This document shows, in pieces, positions 25,772 through 39,200 of a stretch of 64,000 nt of DNA. Made by a program: the position numbers and the translations under genes. How positions within the stretch are numbered: the first letter of the stretch is position 1; the number at the start of each line of letters is the position of its first letter. Origin of the DNA: Hyaloscypha bicolor E (taxonomy: Eukaryota > Ascomycota > Leotiomycetes > Helotiales > Hyaloscyphaceae); NCBI RefSeq assembly GCF_002865645.1, contig NW_020194559.1:558001-622000 (forward strand), in the 5' to 3' direction. A model generated the notes under the pieces. It did no database searches. It saw nothing but the letters and a program-made list of their open reading frames with translations, and was not told where the DNA came from.

Positions 25772-26890
25772 ATGGCGCCTTCTACACCCCCACTTGACGA
25801 CTGGCAGTATCAGAAAGGCTTTGAAATTGCGACTAAGCATAAGGAGGCCATACGCCAATTGCACTGGTTTGGAAAGGTACCAATTTGTATGCTTATTTTA
25901 CGATATAAGGGGCTAAAAGAGAGCTCGATTCGCAAGATCCTTGGCTACCCTCACCCAGAACGACGACGCCCTAATCGAACAGGCCCTACCTTCCTCCTAT
26001 CCGATCAAGAAGTTGACGAAGCTACCGTATTTTGCTTACAGCGGTGGGAGACACATATAATGAATTGGTGGAAGGTACGGGAGGAGCTTGGTTTGATATG
26101 CTCTCTATAAACACTCAAGCGCAGGATGTACCAACGAGGCTATTACCGTTGCGTAGCGTGTCAAAAGCCTTATTTAACTCTTGTACAAGTTACAGTACGA
26201 TATCTCTGGGCAATCGCACATCTCTTCTGGACTGTGGAGTAGCTACGAGTCTTGTGGTCAGACGAAGTTACCTTCCTTGTAGGAGGACGATCCATAAAAG
26301 CTAGGGTTACAAGGAATACGAAGAAGGGACAATCGGAGAGATATTGTGAAGACTGTATTCAATACCAGTTTTACCGTGGTTATACGATACCTGTCAATGC
26401 TTGGGGGGCTATTGGATTTGGCTACAAAAGCCCCTTAATCTTTGTCGACGGTACAGGCAAGAAGGGGGCCTTTATACAAGTCGATTATCTAGTACAAGTC
26501 CTCAAACACCTTCAACCTATTCTCGACGCCTTTGCTCTTGTCACACACGCCCTTGGGCTTACGCCACTATTCATGGAAGATGGTAATTCAGCCTACGGCC
26601 ACAAATCAAGCACGAACTGCTATACGCGATACCGTTCAAGGCACGGCATTATCCTCTTACCTCATCCTTCTACCTCTCCCGATATGAATCCTATTGAGAA
26701 GTGCTGGCGTTGGATCAAACAAGCTCTCCATCGACGATCCCACCAACCTACCACTGAGGCAGAGATGAGGCAGGCAATTTTGGAAGAATGGGAGGCGATA
26801 CCACAGGAATGGATAAACAAGCTAATTTTGAAGCAAGAGCATTGGGTCACAGTTCTAATGCAGCGCCATGGCTGGTCTACTCCTAATTAA
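25772..26890 (+). pseudogene. Tc1/mariner transposase with two nonsense codons
   Basis: A single reading frame of 372 codons runs from ATG 25772 to the stop at 26888-26890 but is cut by TAA at 26108-26110 and TAG at 26240-26242. The second stop falls where the neighbouring peptide (FWTVE-stop-LRVLWSDE) has Trp in relatives, so TGG-to-TAG is likely; the first fits CAA-to-TAA. Both are RIP-type transitions. The N-terminus is a helix-turn-helix-like DNA-binding region. The catalytic part keeps LWSDE (first Asp), MEDGNSAYGH (second Asp) and SPDMNPIEKCW; the second Asp and the NPIE Glu are separated by 38 residues. The original protein would have cut and pasted the element; this copy cannot be translated intact. 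Confidence 0.88.
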
Positions 26891-26927
26891 ATCCTGCTTT
26901 TTACCCTAAATTTGATGATTTTGATGT

Positions 26928-26968
26928 AAAATGCCCTGTAGAGCACAGACCCATGATCGCAGGTTCGT
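26928..26968 (-). repeat. Right terminal inverted repeat (Tc1/mariner)
   Basis: Reverse complement of 25684-25724; ends gatcgcaggttcgt. Confidence 0.88.
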
Positions 26969-27235
26969 AATGCTTCACCCTGATATTTGACGCCGTGATG
27001 GTTAGCGAGCTTGGCACACACATGTAGATACAATTAGTTTCTATAAGTGTTCCCTAATTTTACTGCTTTTAGACCAGCTCAAGAGAGGTCCTCACTTTGC
27101 TTTTACTTATGTATATTCAATTTAGGTTGAGAGATTGCCCATTGAATACCACCGAATAAATGAAGAAACTCAAGCAAATAAGTAAAATCTACATCCTACC
27201 CAGGGCTTGTTGAAGTACATAACTTTTTGATCCAA

Positions 27236-30200
27236 TCAAAAATATCCATATTGGCGATCTCTTACTCCCCTCTGTTCAATCAACACAGCTTGACCTTCCA
27301 AAGTATCATTATCTATAACTTCCCTCGCAGTCAAACCGTAACCTTCCTGCTGAAAACGAGACGCTAAAATGCAAGCAGAAACGAGATCTGCGCCGGGAAG
27401 AGAGAAGAATGATGTCGATGGAGGTATATCCGACCACCTATTTTTGAATTGTCCCTTATCCAATACGCTGTGCCACAGAGATTGCAGTTTTGACTCCAAC
27501 ATACTCAAATGTCGAATACTGGCTACAGCTGACCCTGGAGTTAGTCCAGTCGAGTTGTTTGTGGCAGAAGGCGTAGAAGTTGAATCAACACTGGGTTCTC
27601 TTCCCTTCGCCACGTCAAAATGCGCGACGTCAATATTCGCCACCTTGGTATCGAGGATGTCAGAGAGCTGTGCCACTAGACGGCATAATATTTCAAGCCA
27701 AATATTTGCCTCTGGTTGGGAAATAACCTCCTCACAGTATCCAATTTCAACCTTCAGCTTTCCGTCCAACGTCATGGACAGAATCTCAATATCACTGGTA
27801 TCAATAGCGTCTCTGTACGCAAATGCCTCACACTCCACACCATCCATCAAAACCTTCTTCTTCAACTCCGGGATGTTTTGGTGCTGTACCACTGAGCTGT
27901 ATCGCGTGGAAGGGTGCCAGTCAGCGACTTTGACAATTTCTCTGAAGCCTAGTGTTTCGAATGGAATTGATGACAACTGTTGGTTTTGGATTTGGCGCAG
28001 GAGTTCCAAAACAGTACATGAGGGATCAAGGCGGACTCGCACCGGAACGATATTCAAACAGGGACCAACTACTCTATCCAATGAAAGACTACGACCAGAG
28101 ACAAGATTTCCGAAGACGAGGTCGCTTTCGTTGGCGATATGAGACAGAACAATTGACCACGAGGCTTTGATAAACGTAGCGAGCGTGAAATCAGGATGAA
28201 TTGAAGGTAGATCTATTATCTGATCGATGGTTTGATCCAGTGGCCTGCGGTATGAGGGGCTGAAATTACTCGCTATAGACGTCATTTTGGAGTTTGCTAG
28301 CAGGTCTTTCCAGTATTCTCGGGCATCTGTTTTGTCTGCAATAGCACTGATGAATGTCGAGAAAGGGGAGCTTGATGGGATATCTTGACCTGCGTATGCT
28401 TGGCTAAGAGACTTCCATATCGATGGAAATGAAATCCCATCATATTGAGCATGGGATATACGCATAACGAGTCGTTGGTCAGTCTTGTGGGTCAGGAAAA
28501 CAAATTTGACGATGTTTTCCCCCAAGCGCAATTGCTGTTGCTTCTGAAACCATTGGTGCCAAGTGACATCGATACTCTCAACACATTTGATACGCTCAAA
28601 GTGGAGCAAGGGGTTCTTCAAGACCACTTGGAGAATTTCATTCCGATAAAGGACAAATGTCGTCCTAAGGATTGAATGTGATGAAACAACGTCACGACAA
28701 GCCTCCTCCAATCGATCTTCGTCAAGCTCCTTTGCAGGAATAAGATTCATGTAGGTGATGAATCCTGCATTCATTGACCCATAAGAAACTGCCCACGCTT
28801 GAAAGTCTGTCGATGGCATTACATCTTCAATTTGGCACTCTGGGTCAAAGAGCCTGGAACGGATCTCCTTGAAAAATGCATCAATGTTGGTATTGCAGAG
28901 AAGAGAGAAGGGCTTTGGTGCTTCTTCATGCAGCTGTGTCCCCGGTACGAGAATCTTCGCCATGCCATCAAGGATAGGAGTGTGGAAAATTGACGCTACT
29001 GAAAGCTCCCATCCCTGTTTTGAAGCATATCCTGCTAATTTCATTGCAGCGATCGAGTCTGCTCCAATATGGAAGAAATTGTCGTCAGCACCAATCTCTT
29101 CAACAGGCAGATTCAGCACAGTGGACCACATTTTCCGCAACTCCAATGCAAATCCCATTGGCTCACGTTTGGTACCGTCTGAGAGCGCGTATTGTGTTCT
29201 TTGTGTGTTCCAAATTACTGTAGCAAGTTCCTGAAGCCGCTTCCGATCCACCTTGCCGGAGGACGCGAAAGGCATTTCATTTATCGGGATCCAGAGGTTG
29301 GGAACCATGTACGTCGGTAGAGTAGAGATCAGCAACCTTTCAAGTGTCTGCAGATGCAACTTGAGAGCTGGTGTCATTGTGCAAGCTTCTGCAGACTGAA
29401 CATCCAATTCCTGAGTGTCTTTGATGATGAGGACTGCGACTAATACCCGGGCGTCATCCGTGGTAATTGTCTCCACTACTGCTTGCTGTACGAAATGCAA
29501 AGCTCGCATGATATGGTGCTCAATTTCACCCAACTCAATACGATGCCCATTGATCTTCACCTGCATGTCTTTCCTACCAACGAAGACTATCGTCCCGTCA
29601 GGATCATACCGAACAAGATCACCCGTCTTGTATAGCTTGGAGCCACGTCTCTCAAGCCATCCGGGATTTTCAACAAAGGCTTGAGAGGTCTTCGTCTCAT
29701 CATGGAGATAACCTCGAGCAAGTGTAGGCCCCTCTATGATTAATTCCCCAATGCAACCAATTGGGACCAGCCGTTCATGATTGTACATGTCCGCAATCCA
29801 CGTCACACACCCGACAGCATGTCCAATATTCGATCTCGCAGCTGCCGTCATCTTCTCATTCATTACCGCCGAAAGCGATGACTCTGTCGGCCCATATCCA
29901 TTAATCAAATGGAAATAGATTCTCCATCTCTCTACCAACGCGGGCGGAGCCGCCTCACCAACCACAATCACAGTCTCCAGTTGTGGAAGCTCCTCTGGTG
30001 ACATAAGTGACAAGACAGAAGGCGTCAGCGCTGCCACAGTAACACCCATCTCATTTAACGCAATTCCCAACCCATTGTTTCGTCGAGAATCACTGCAGAT
30101 GCATGTGCAACCACCCATCATGATTGAAGTAATTATCTCCAGACATATTGCGTCCACACTGTAAGAAGCAAATTGTGCCACTCGTGATTTAGAATGTATG

Positions 30201-33200
30201 CGGTGCACAGGGCCATGGGCGATAGCAGATGTTGAGTAAGCCTTGTGTTCAATCACCACCCCTTTCGGCTTTCCTGTGCTGCCACTGGTATAAATGACAT
30301 ATGCAGCTGTGTGAGGATCATCGTGTGGTTCCAGCTCCACGTCTCGCTGGTCAAATAATCCAGGGTCCACTACGAATGTAGTTTTGGCCAACCCTGAGCA
30401 GAGAACTGCAGTTTGTTTTGATGTCACTACAACCTCAGAACCTGTTTGTCGAATCATTTCCTTCCTTCGTTCTTCTGGATGGGCGGGATCCCATGGGAGA
30501 AATGCGCCGCCGGCTTTGAGAATTCCAAGCATCGCAACCACTACCCAGCCAGACCTCTCGAAGCACATAGGAACTATATCTTCCGATTTAACTCCAACTT
30601 GAATCAGGTCGTAGGCTAGATATGACGAAAGTCTATCTAACTCAGCGTGAGACCATTTCACATCCCACGCCCAGACTGCAGGTGCATCTGGTGTTGCAAT
30701 CGCCTGGTTATGAGTGATCTCGTGGATACATTTCTCTATAACCTGTGGGACGTCTTTGTTCCATTTATCGAGTACATTGTAATCGTATGGGCTAACTTTT
30801 GATAGTTCTCCAAGTATATTTAACGACTCCTCACCGAGCTGTCTGAGAACATGCTCAAAGTGGTGTAGTATTCTGTGCATCTGGGTCTCGCTAACGATGG
30901 AGTCGTCATAGTAGCCAAATACATCCACACGTCCGTTGTCGATCTTACACTCAATGGCTAGTGGGTATGAACTGATGTTGGCAATAGGTGTCAAAACAGG
31001 GTCAAGGCCAAGAAGGCGATTATCGCTATTGTCGTCTTCCTCTGGTCGAATCACCAGAAGGCTCGGAGCATCGCAAGCTTTCATCGCATCTGTGCTTATG
31101 CGCCGAATGTTTTGCAGGCCATACTGCTCGAAAGGAATCATGGCACCTGTTTGGGATTGAATGGCTTGAAGGAAGTCTTTGCCTGATTGCTTTAAATCCA
31201 CGTCAATACGAATAGGCACCGTCGCGATCGTTGGTCCTGTGATCCCCATGATTCCTTGCAATGGTGTGTTTCGCCCACTCAAAGTGGTACAGAAAACCAC
31301 ATCCTTACAGTTCGAGTAACTTCCTAGAGTTACGGCCCATGCACCGCGTAGCAGTGTAGAAGTGGTGATTTGAGACTCGCTCGGTCGCGAGATTGAGATG
31401 GACCGGCGAATTGTCTTTGTCTCTGATGGTGTATAGCTTGGCGTAGGTAGTTGTGGAAAATGTGAGGTATCCAAGTCCTTCAAATACGTTGCCCAAAATA
31501 AAGCCATTGATTCTTTGTTGTCATTCAGGATGTAATCAATGAAGCTATTGTATGGTGTTGGTTTGCTGACCAGTCTCTGCTCATAGAATCGGGTGACACT
31601 ATCAAAGAGTTTAGGAAGGCTCCACGCGTCGAAGGTGGTGTGATGGAGTAAGAGAACAAAGTATTGACCACCATCAGCCGTCTGAACAATCATGAAGCGA
31701 CTCAGCCTGGCTCCAAACCCAACTTGTAGGGTATTCTCGCGAAGAAACCCGTCGAGATCAGCCGTTGAATGGTTTTCAAATTTTGCAGCTTCCTTGACAA
31801 CCACTTGCAACATCACCGAGCCTTGCAGAATAATCCGAGTCCTAAGGATAGTATGGAGTTGGCTGGTTGAATTCCATGCCTTCTTGAAATGTTCCAAGTC
31901 AATGGAATGCGGTATACGGAAGATGTACTGTGCCACATACGTCCCAGGTTGCTTCGTTGACAGAGCCATGAGCCCCTCTTGTAAAGGCGAACAGGGGTAT
32001 AAGTCCTCAATCTGGCCAGCCATAATGCTGCACTGTAGAGCAACAGATTCCAAAACGTCAGTTTCGGACGATTCAATCAAAGCGAATGGCGCTACCGTTT
32101 CCTCATTCCCATTCGTCGTCTCCATCTCCTTCGCCATTTCGGAGAGCGTTGGATTATTAAAAATAGTGGCGACTGGCAGGCTAATATTCTGAACCCTGGC
32201 CGCTGCAGTGAGCTTGATAGCAGCAATTGAATCTCCTCCCAAACGGAAGAAATTGTCCTCTAGGCCAATTCGTGTCGTCGATATTCCTAAGAGACGGCTC
32301 CAAAGCTTCTGCAGTTGTTTCTCAGGCTCTGTCAAAGAACAAAAATCCAAGGGTTTGTACGATGGAAAAGGGGTTTGTAGCCTTGTCTCCTTCCAGTTGC
32401 TCTCCAGTTTCTCCTTTAGCGACTGCGCGTCGGTGTTACTTGTGTGGTGGTGTTCCTCTTCCCTGGCTTCAAAGACCATCAAGTCGCCAATTTTCGCATC
32501 GATTTTCCCGCTAATCTGCTGAAGAACAAATTGGAAGTCTTCCAGTACTGCATCCATTTTCTCCGAAGAGATTATTTGTTTGTCGTAACGAGCGCATAGG
32601 ATACTTTCAGCCTTGGCTCCTGGCCTGTATTCTAATACTAATGGATAGGTATCAAAGTCCGCGTTCATGACATGCACAATCTCGGAGCCCATGAACTTGA
32701 TTGAGTCGATATCAGTGTCCTTAGATTGTACAACAATGACACTAGTGAAAGCGGCGGCATCCTTATTCTTGCTATAATTCTTAATCACTTGTAAGCCAGC
32801 GTGTTCATGAGGAATCATTTCTGTGGCATGTTTTTGCAGGTCTTGTAGGAAGTCGGAGATTGGTTGTGACAAGTCTAGCTTAACACGAATTGGTACAGTC
32901 GTGATTGTAGGGCCAACAATTCTCGTTGCTTCAGCAATGGGAACATTTCGTCCACTTAAGACCACCCCGAATAGAACATCGTTGGATACCGTTGCTCGAG
33001 CAATAGTAATTGCCCAGGCAGCGCGCAGAATTGTTGACGGTGTTACGCCTGTTCCAACGACTTCCACGTCTTTCAATTTTCGTGTTATCGACTCATGGCC
33101 ACGGCAAATATACCCATCGTGGACAGGGTCTGGGAAGTGGTGGATATTAGCACCCAGAAATTGTGTGTGCCAGTACTCACTGCTATTCCCGTTCGCCTCA

Positions 33201-36200
33201 GCCAAGTGCGCAATAAATCGATTGAAAGGTGTCAAGTGCTGTGGCGAGTGTCCACCATACAGCGCTTCTACCTGCTTGAACACGAGAAATAGTGACCAGC
33301 CATCATAGATTGCATGATGTACTGTCAAGCGAAAGAAGCATTCTTCTGGGCCTTCCAAAATCTCGAAGTGTTGTAGTGGCATGCCAAGCTGTATGGGTGC
33401 CACATTGTGAACTGCAGTGGTCGGAGATTCTTGAATTTGGCTGTATTCCCAATGTATTTTCTGCTCAACAACGGCTTGCAGGATGGTCAGGCCATTCACG
33501 ACAATTCTAGTCCGGAAAACTTCAGTAGTGGCAACCACGTTTTCCCAAGCAGCCTTGAAGCGCTCAACATCCAGCCCACTCGGTAGCTGAAGTACGTACT
33601 GGGCTACGTAGCATCTAGGCTGTTTCATAGACAGGGCTATGAGGCCTTCTTGAAGCGGTGTGCATGGATAGATGTCGTGGATATTATCTAGTGAGAGCGC
33701 ACACTGTAATGCTACGGAAGTGCGGATTTCTTCCGTGGATCCACGGATGCCTCGAAGGAGTGTAAACGGCTCGATGTTAACCACAGGGATTTCGTTCAGT
33801 GACCCTTGGGAATCGAGATAAGCCGCCATGCCTTGAAGAGTAGGGTCTTGGAAGACTGCCGAAACAGTGAGGAAAAGTCCTTCGTTGTGGGCGTTTGCTG
33901 TGAGCTTCATCGCAAGAACCGAATCCCCGCCTATTTTAAAGAAGTTGCTTTGTGATCTGATTTGTTGAGGGCCAATTCCGAGCACTGTGCACCACAACCT
34001 CTGCAGCATCTTCTCCGTCCCTGTTTGTGGCGCAACGTCTTGGGCAACGGCCTCGGCTAGTGAATATAGCGATATCTGATAGTGTGACAGACAGTCCACT
34101 AATTCGCGCAAATACGCCCGGTCTAGTTTTCCTGACAATTTCAACGGCATCTTCGTTAAAGGTATGAACATATCAGGGACCATGTATTTAGGCAGTGAAA
34201 GCAGCAGCGACTGGCGAATTTCGCAAAACTGGTATCTGGTCGTTTCATCCATCTCCAGGATGGTGTCGCCTGATGACTGACCAGGCAGGACGATGAAGGC
34301 TATCAATTGTCCACGACCCGCAAGAAGTTTTCGAAACACAACCGCAACCTGACGATGATTAGGCAAGAGAGAACGCACACCATCCTCAACTTCGCTAACC
34401 TCTACTCGTTGACCGCGAATCTTCACTTGTGATGTATCCTTGCGACCAACGAAAGACATACTCCCGTCAAGACTATACCGTACTAGGTCACCTGTCATGT
34501 AGATATGCGGATACTTTGTCTTGAGCCACGAAGGAGGCTCAATAAAGGCCGCAGCTGTCTTTTCTGGATCATCGAAGTATCCACGAGCGAGAGTTGGGCC
34601 ATCAATAAAGAGTTGTCCAAGAGCTCCTGGAGGAACCAGGTTTTGGCAACTGTCTAGTATCCAAACTCTACATCCTACTGGATGACCGATGTTAGATGCA
34701 ACAGAGTTTATGGCATCCAAGTTCAACGTCGCGGCCACCGTGGCTTCTGTTGGCCCATAGCCGTTGATGAGATGCGTGGAGCAGTTCGCCCAAGAACGGA
34801 TTTGTTCTTGAGACATTACCTCCCCAGCAACGACGAGTGTTTGAAGGCAAGGCAGATATTCTTTCAGTAGGACATCTGCTACCAAAGGGGTCAAGTTGGC
34901 CCATGTTATTTCAAGATCGCGCATGGTTTTTGGGAGATTGCTCGACCTATCAGCTTCAGTTGGTACGCAAACTGTGCCACCCGAGATCAATGTTGTAAGG
35001 ATCTCCAAAAGGCAAGCGTCGAAGCTGTATGACGCAAATTGGAGGACTCGCGAGCTGTTCGTCATCTCCAACGGCCCGCTATGAGCCTTTGCGGCAGACA
35101 CAAATGCGCCATGTTCGATGACAACTCCTTTCGGCTTTCCGGTTGAGCCAGATGTGAATATGATAAAGGCAGCATCCGTAGATTTCAAGCCATCTGCGAG
35201 GGTAATCTTCTCTGACTCTCTCGATCGCTCAACTATATCTGGCCCAACCTCGAAAACAGTCCCGACAAACGACGACGCAAGTTCTGTTTGCTGCCGAGAT
35301 GAGATCACAACGGTCGGAGAAATCTGAGCTACGATCTCTTCCAGCCTGGCTTTTGGATGTGACGGATCCAACAGGACGAAAATGCCGCCTGCCAGCATCA
35401 CAGCAAGCATTGCCACGGTTGTCCATCCCGACTTTTCGAATAGAAGAGGAACCACTGCCTGGGGACCCAGTCCAATATCTAGTAGGCCCTTTGCGACCAG
35501 GAAAGATATTTTGTAAAGTTCGCCGTATGAAAATGATGCATCCCAAGCATCGATAGCGGAAGCTTCGGGGCAATAAGCAACTTGTTGCTTAATGGCAGAG
35601 TGGATGCACTCGGTTGATCTTTCAAGCTCCTGGGCCGCAAACGATAATATTGCATCCCGCCCTTTATTGCCGACGCGATTGACAGTTCTGATATCCTGGG
35701 AAGGGTTGTCCGCAAAGGCGCTCAGAACTGCGTTGAGTGTGTCGATAACGTGTTCGGCATGATCTCGCGAGAGTAGTTCCGATTGAAAGTCCATCTTCAC
35801 AAAGATCTTCCCATCAAACACGTGTACGCCGACGGCTAGGTCATACTGAAACAACGTTAATTCATTACTGCCGAAGTATATGGTCCACGTACCTCGCTTG
35901 GGTCATACTCTCCTATCTTCTCAAATTCAATGCTGGATTTCACTGCGACTTTGCTTGCTTCATGCCGTTGATAAGAAATGATCGTGTTGAACAATGCGGG
36001 GACCCCGAGAACGTTATGTACATCTCCAAGAGAGCAAAATTCATGCTCCAGACACATTAGAGCATCAGCCTGCATGGATTCAAGTGCGGACGAGACCGAA
36101 TCCATCTTTGATAGATCGGCACGGCATATTAGCATGTTCGAGAAAGCGCCAACGAGGTCTTCGATACCGGGGAGGGGAACATCCCGACCAGAAACTAAAT

Positions 36201-39200
36201 AGCCGAAACAGACATCATTAGTGCCAACGTATGATTGTAAAACTATTGCCCAGGCGAGTTGGAAGAGCGTTGACATTGTATAATTTTCTTTCTCGCAAAA
36301 TTCCCATAACTTCTTGGCTTGGCCGGGGGAAATCATAGACCCCATGCTCCGTAGTTCTTTTTTCACATCTGAGCTCACCTCGAGCGTTGGAAACAAGCAA
36401 GGTTCAAGATCTGCAAGGCGTACCTTCCAGAATCGGAGAGATTTTGTGTGGTCCAGGCCACGGAGGAGTGATATGTAATCTCCGTACGATGATGCAGGAG
36501 CAGGCGGCAATCGATCGTCATACGCCAGGAGAATGTCGCGGATGATGTTGTCGATTGAAAGGCCATCCATGACCAAATGGCTAATATTCAAACTGCTGAA
36601 TACCCTCCCGTTCTCAGCTTCATAGATCGTAAATTGGAGGGGAAGTTGAGCCTGGCCATTTAATTCACCGCATGGCTGATGTAATTCAAGCGATTTGCTA
36701 ACCCATTGCCGTTTAACAACTTTTACTTCGACGTTCTTCAATACTACTTGATGGAAGGACTCGTTTGCTGTGACGTTTTCCACAAATATTGTCCGTAAGC
36801 AAGGGTGGCGAGAAACGACCTGCCGCCATGCGTGCTCAAGTCTCTCTATGTCAACCCTTTGACTTCCTGGGCTTGACTCTACTTCCCACAAGGTATGAGT
36901 GTTGTAGCTCGCTGAACCTTTGACCTGACTTATTAAAATTCCTTGTTGCATTGGAGCACAGGGATATATGTCCTCAATCTCAACATTTGCAGTCATGCCC
37001 GGATGTGATAATACCTTTTCAGCTAAAGTGTCCAGAGAACCATACGTCAATCGAGCTTTTGGAAAGTCGCTGAGAGTGTACTGGACTGGTAACTGCCTGA
37101 TATTCTCTGCCAGATCTTTGAGACACTGTTTAACTGATACGTTCCACTTCTGAATGCGTTCCTGATGAGCCATGCGGGAATTAAATTTGAAGGAGAACCG
37201 GAGGCGGCCCTGCTCGACATATGCGTTGACTTCAAAGAGACTGAAACGGGTCATTGACTTGGCTGCAGATTCCTGCATTGATGACTCAACCTGCTCCAAG
37301 AGACCATCAGGGCGCTCCAGTTGCTGGTACAACCCAGAGTAGTTGAAAACGAGCTCCATCGGTCCATCTATGGCTAGTGTCTTCCTCCCCTCTGGATTTA
37401 GGTATCGAGATGCGAAATAGCCCCATCCTTTGTGTGGAATCGCTTGCCGGACATCTTTTGTAAATCGTACCACATCAATTATTGTATCGTTGTCACCAAT
37501 TGGGATATGGAGTGGGCAAAGTGTTGTAAACCATCCAACTGTTTGAGAAATATCGATATTAGAGTCCCACACCTCTCGACCATGACCTTCCACGTGTATT
37601 GATGGGGTTTCGCGTTCTGGAAATGCTTCTCGGAAAGAATAAAACAGAGCTGACAAGAACAGATCCATCGGCTCTGTTCGAAGAGCCCTATGGCAATCTT
37701 CACCCTTCAGGAGCGAGGTTGTCAATTCTTCATCTAGCTCAAAGACTTCTTCACGGGTGTCCCTATGAAAATTGTGTGCAATGTCCATCTTCCAGAATTC
37801 GGGGTTTGGCGGTTCGACTGCGAATGGGTATGCGGCTCCAGGAGTGAGATGTTCTTGGCTGTATTCTGCCTGCAGTATACACCAATTTTGAAAAGACACA
37901 GGGACATCCGGGAGACTATCTCCTGGCTCTAGCGATTGCTCTAGGTCGTCGAATATGATCCTCCACGAAACCAGATCGACCACAACATGGTGAGCAATAA
38001 CAGAAACAAAACAACCTTGCTTTGTATAAAATAAATCACAGACGAGGACCGGTCCATTCATGATGTCCAGACTTTCCTGTCGCGAATTCAGGATGGGGAG
38101 AATTGCATCGAAGGATGCAGATTTGTGATATTGAAAGCGGTAGGAGCCAGACACATTGTTCGTTATTCTCTGTACCCATAAGCCAGTTTTATCAACGACG
38201 AAGCGGGCACGGAGCATAGAATGTCGCTTTATGACCGCTTCCAACGCTCGCTGCATCTCGCTCGACTTAATCACACGTTTCGCTCGCAGAAGAAAGCTCT
38301 GGTTGAAGTGAGTTTCTCCGTTCGGTGATGTTTCGAAGAACATTTGTTGGATTGGCGATAACTTGAATGGCTTCTCAATTGACTCCTCTCGAATAGGAGC
38401 AAATTTGACGCTGACCACGACCTGTGGAAGCAGTCGTGAGATAGTTTTCCATTTGAGGATGTCTTGCACGGCTATTTTCATTCCTTTTTCTCGACACTTT
38501 GACACTACTTGGATTGCTGATACCGAATCTCCCCCGTAGGAAAGGAAGGACTTATCCAGGAGTATCTGATCGGATGGTATATTGAGAACTTTTGCCCATA
38601 TTTGTGACATCATGAGCTCCAGTTTCGTCCTTGTTGTGCGTCCATCTCTGTCATCCTTTCTCGTTTGAATATCAAGTAAGGTTGCATCGTCAAGGCCTCC
38701 AATCCACTCAGTCATTTGAGATCTGTTGACCTTTCCAGAAAGCAGAAGTGGAATGGCCTCAACCGGCAATATGACAGCCGGAATCATGAAAGAGGGCAAG
38801 CTGACTTCTGCTCTCGCCATGAGCCTAGAAAGATACTCCTGCGCCTTCACCGATTCTACCCCCCGAAGAAGCCGGAGATCTTTGGTATCCACCATCTTGT
38901 TCGATAATGTCTCTAAACAAACGATTCCGACTAAGCGGCAAGCATATGGACCAAAATTTGGCCACACTACAACCGTTTGTGAGACTCCATCTTCCCCAGC
39001 CAGGCATTGCTCAATTTCCCCAATTTCAACTCGCTGGCCTCGAATCTTGATTTGCATGTCCTTGCGACCAACAAAATCCAAAGTGCCATCAACATTTCGG
39101 CGCATCAAATCCCCGGTTTTGTAAAATCTTTGTCCAGGCTTTTGCCAGGTGGTGTTGTCAATGAATGCAGCTCTCGTTCTTTCTGGATCGTTCAAATATC

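Larger units (their letters stand above)
25684..26968 (+). mobile_element. Tc1/mariner-type DNA transposon with inverted repeats
   Basis: 41 bp terminal inverted repeats (25684-25724 and 26928-26968, beginning acgaacctgcgatcat) differ at only two positions. They enclose 1.2 kb with a DDE transposase reading. The left flank ends in TA and the right continues AA, so the expected TA duplication is blurred. Base composition is normal, so it arrived more recently than the Gypsy nest or escaped most RIP. It lies between EF3 and the NRPS. Confidence 0.88.
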
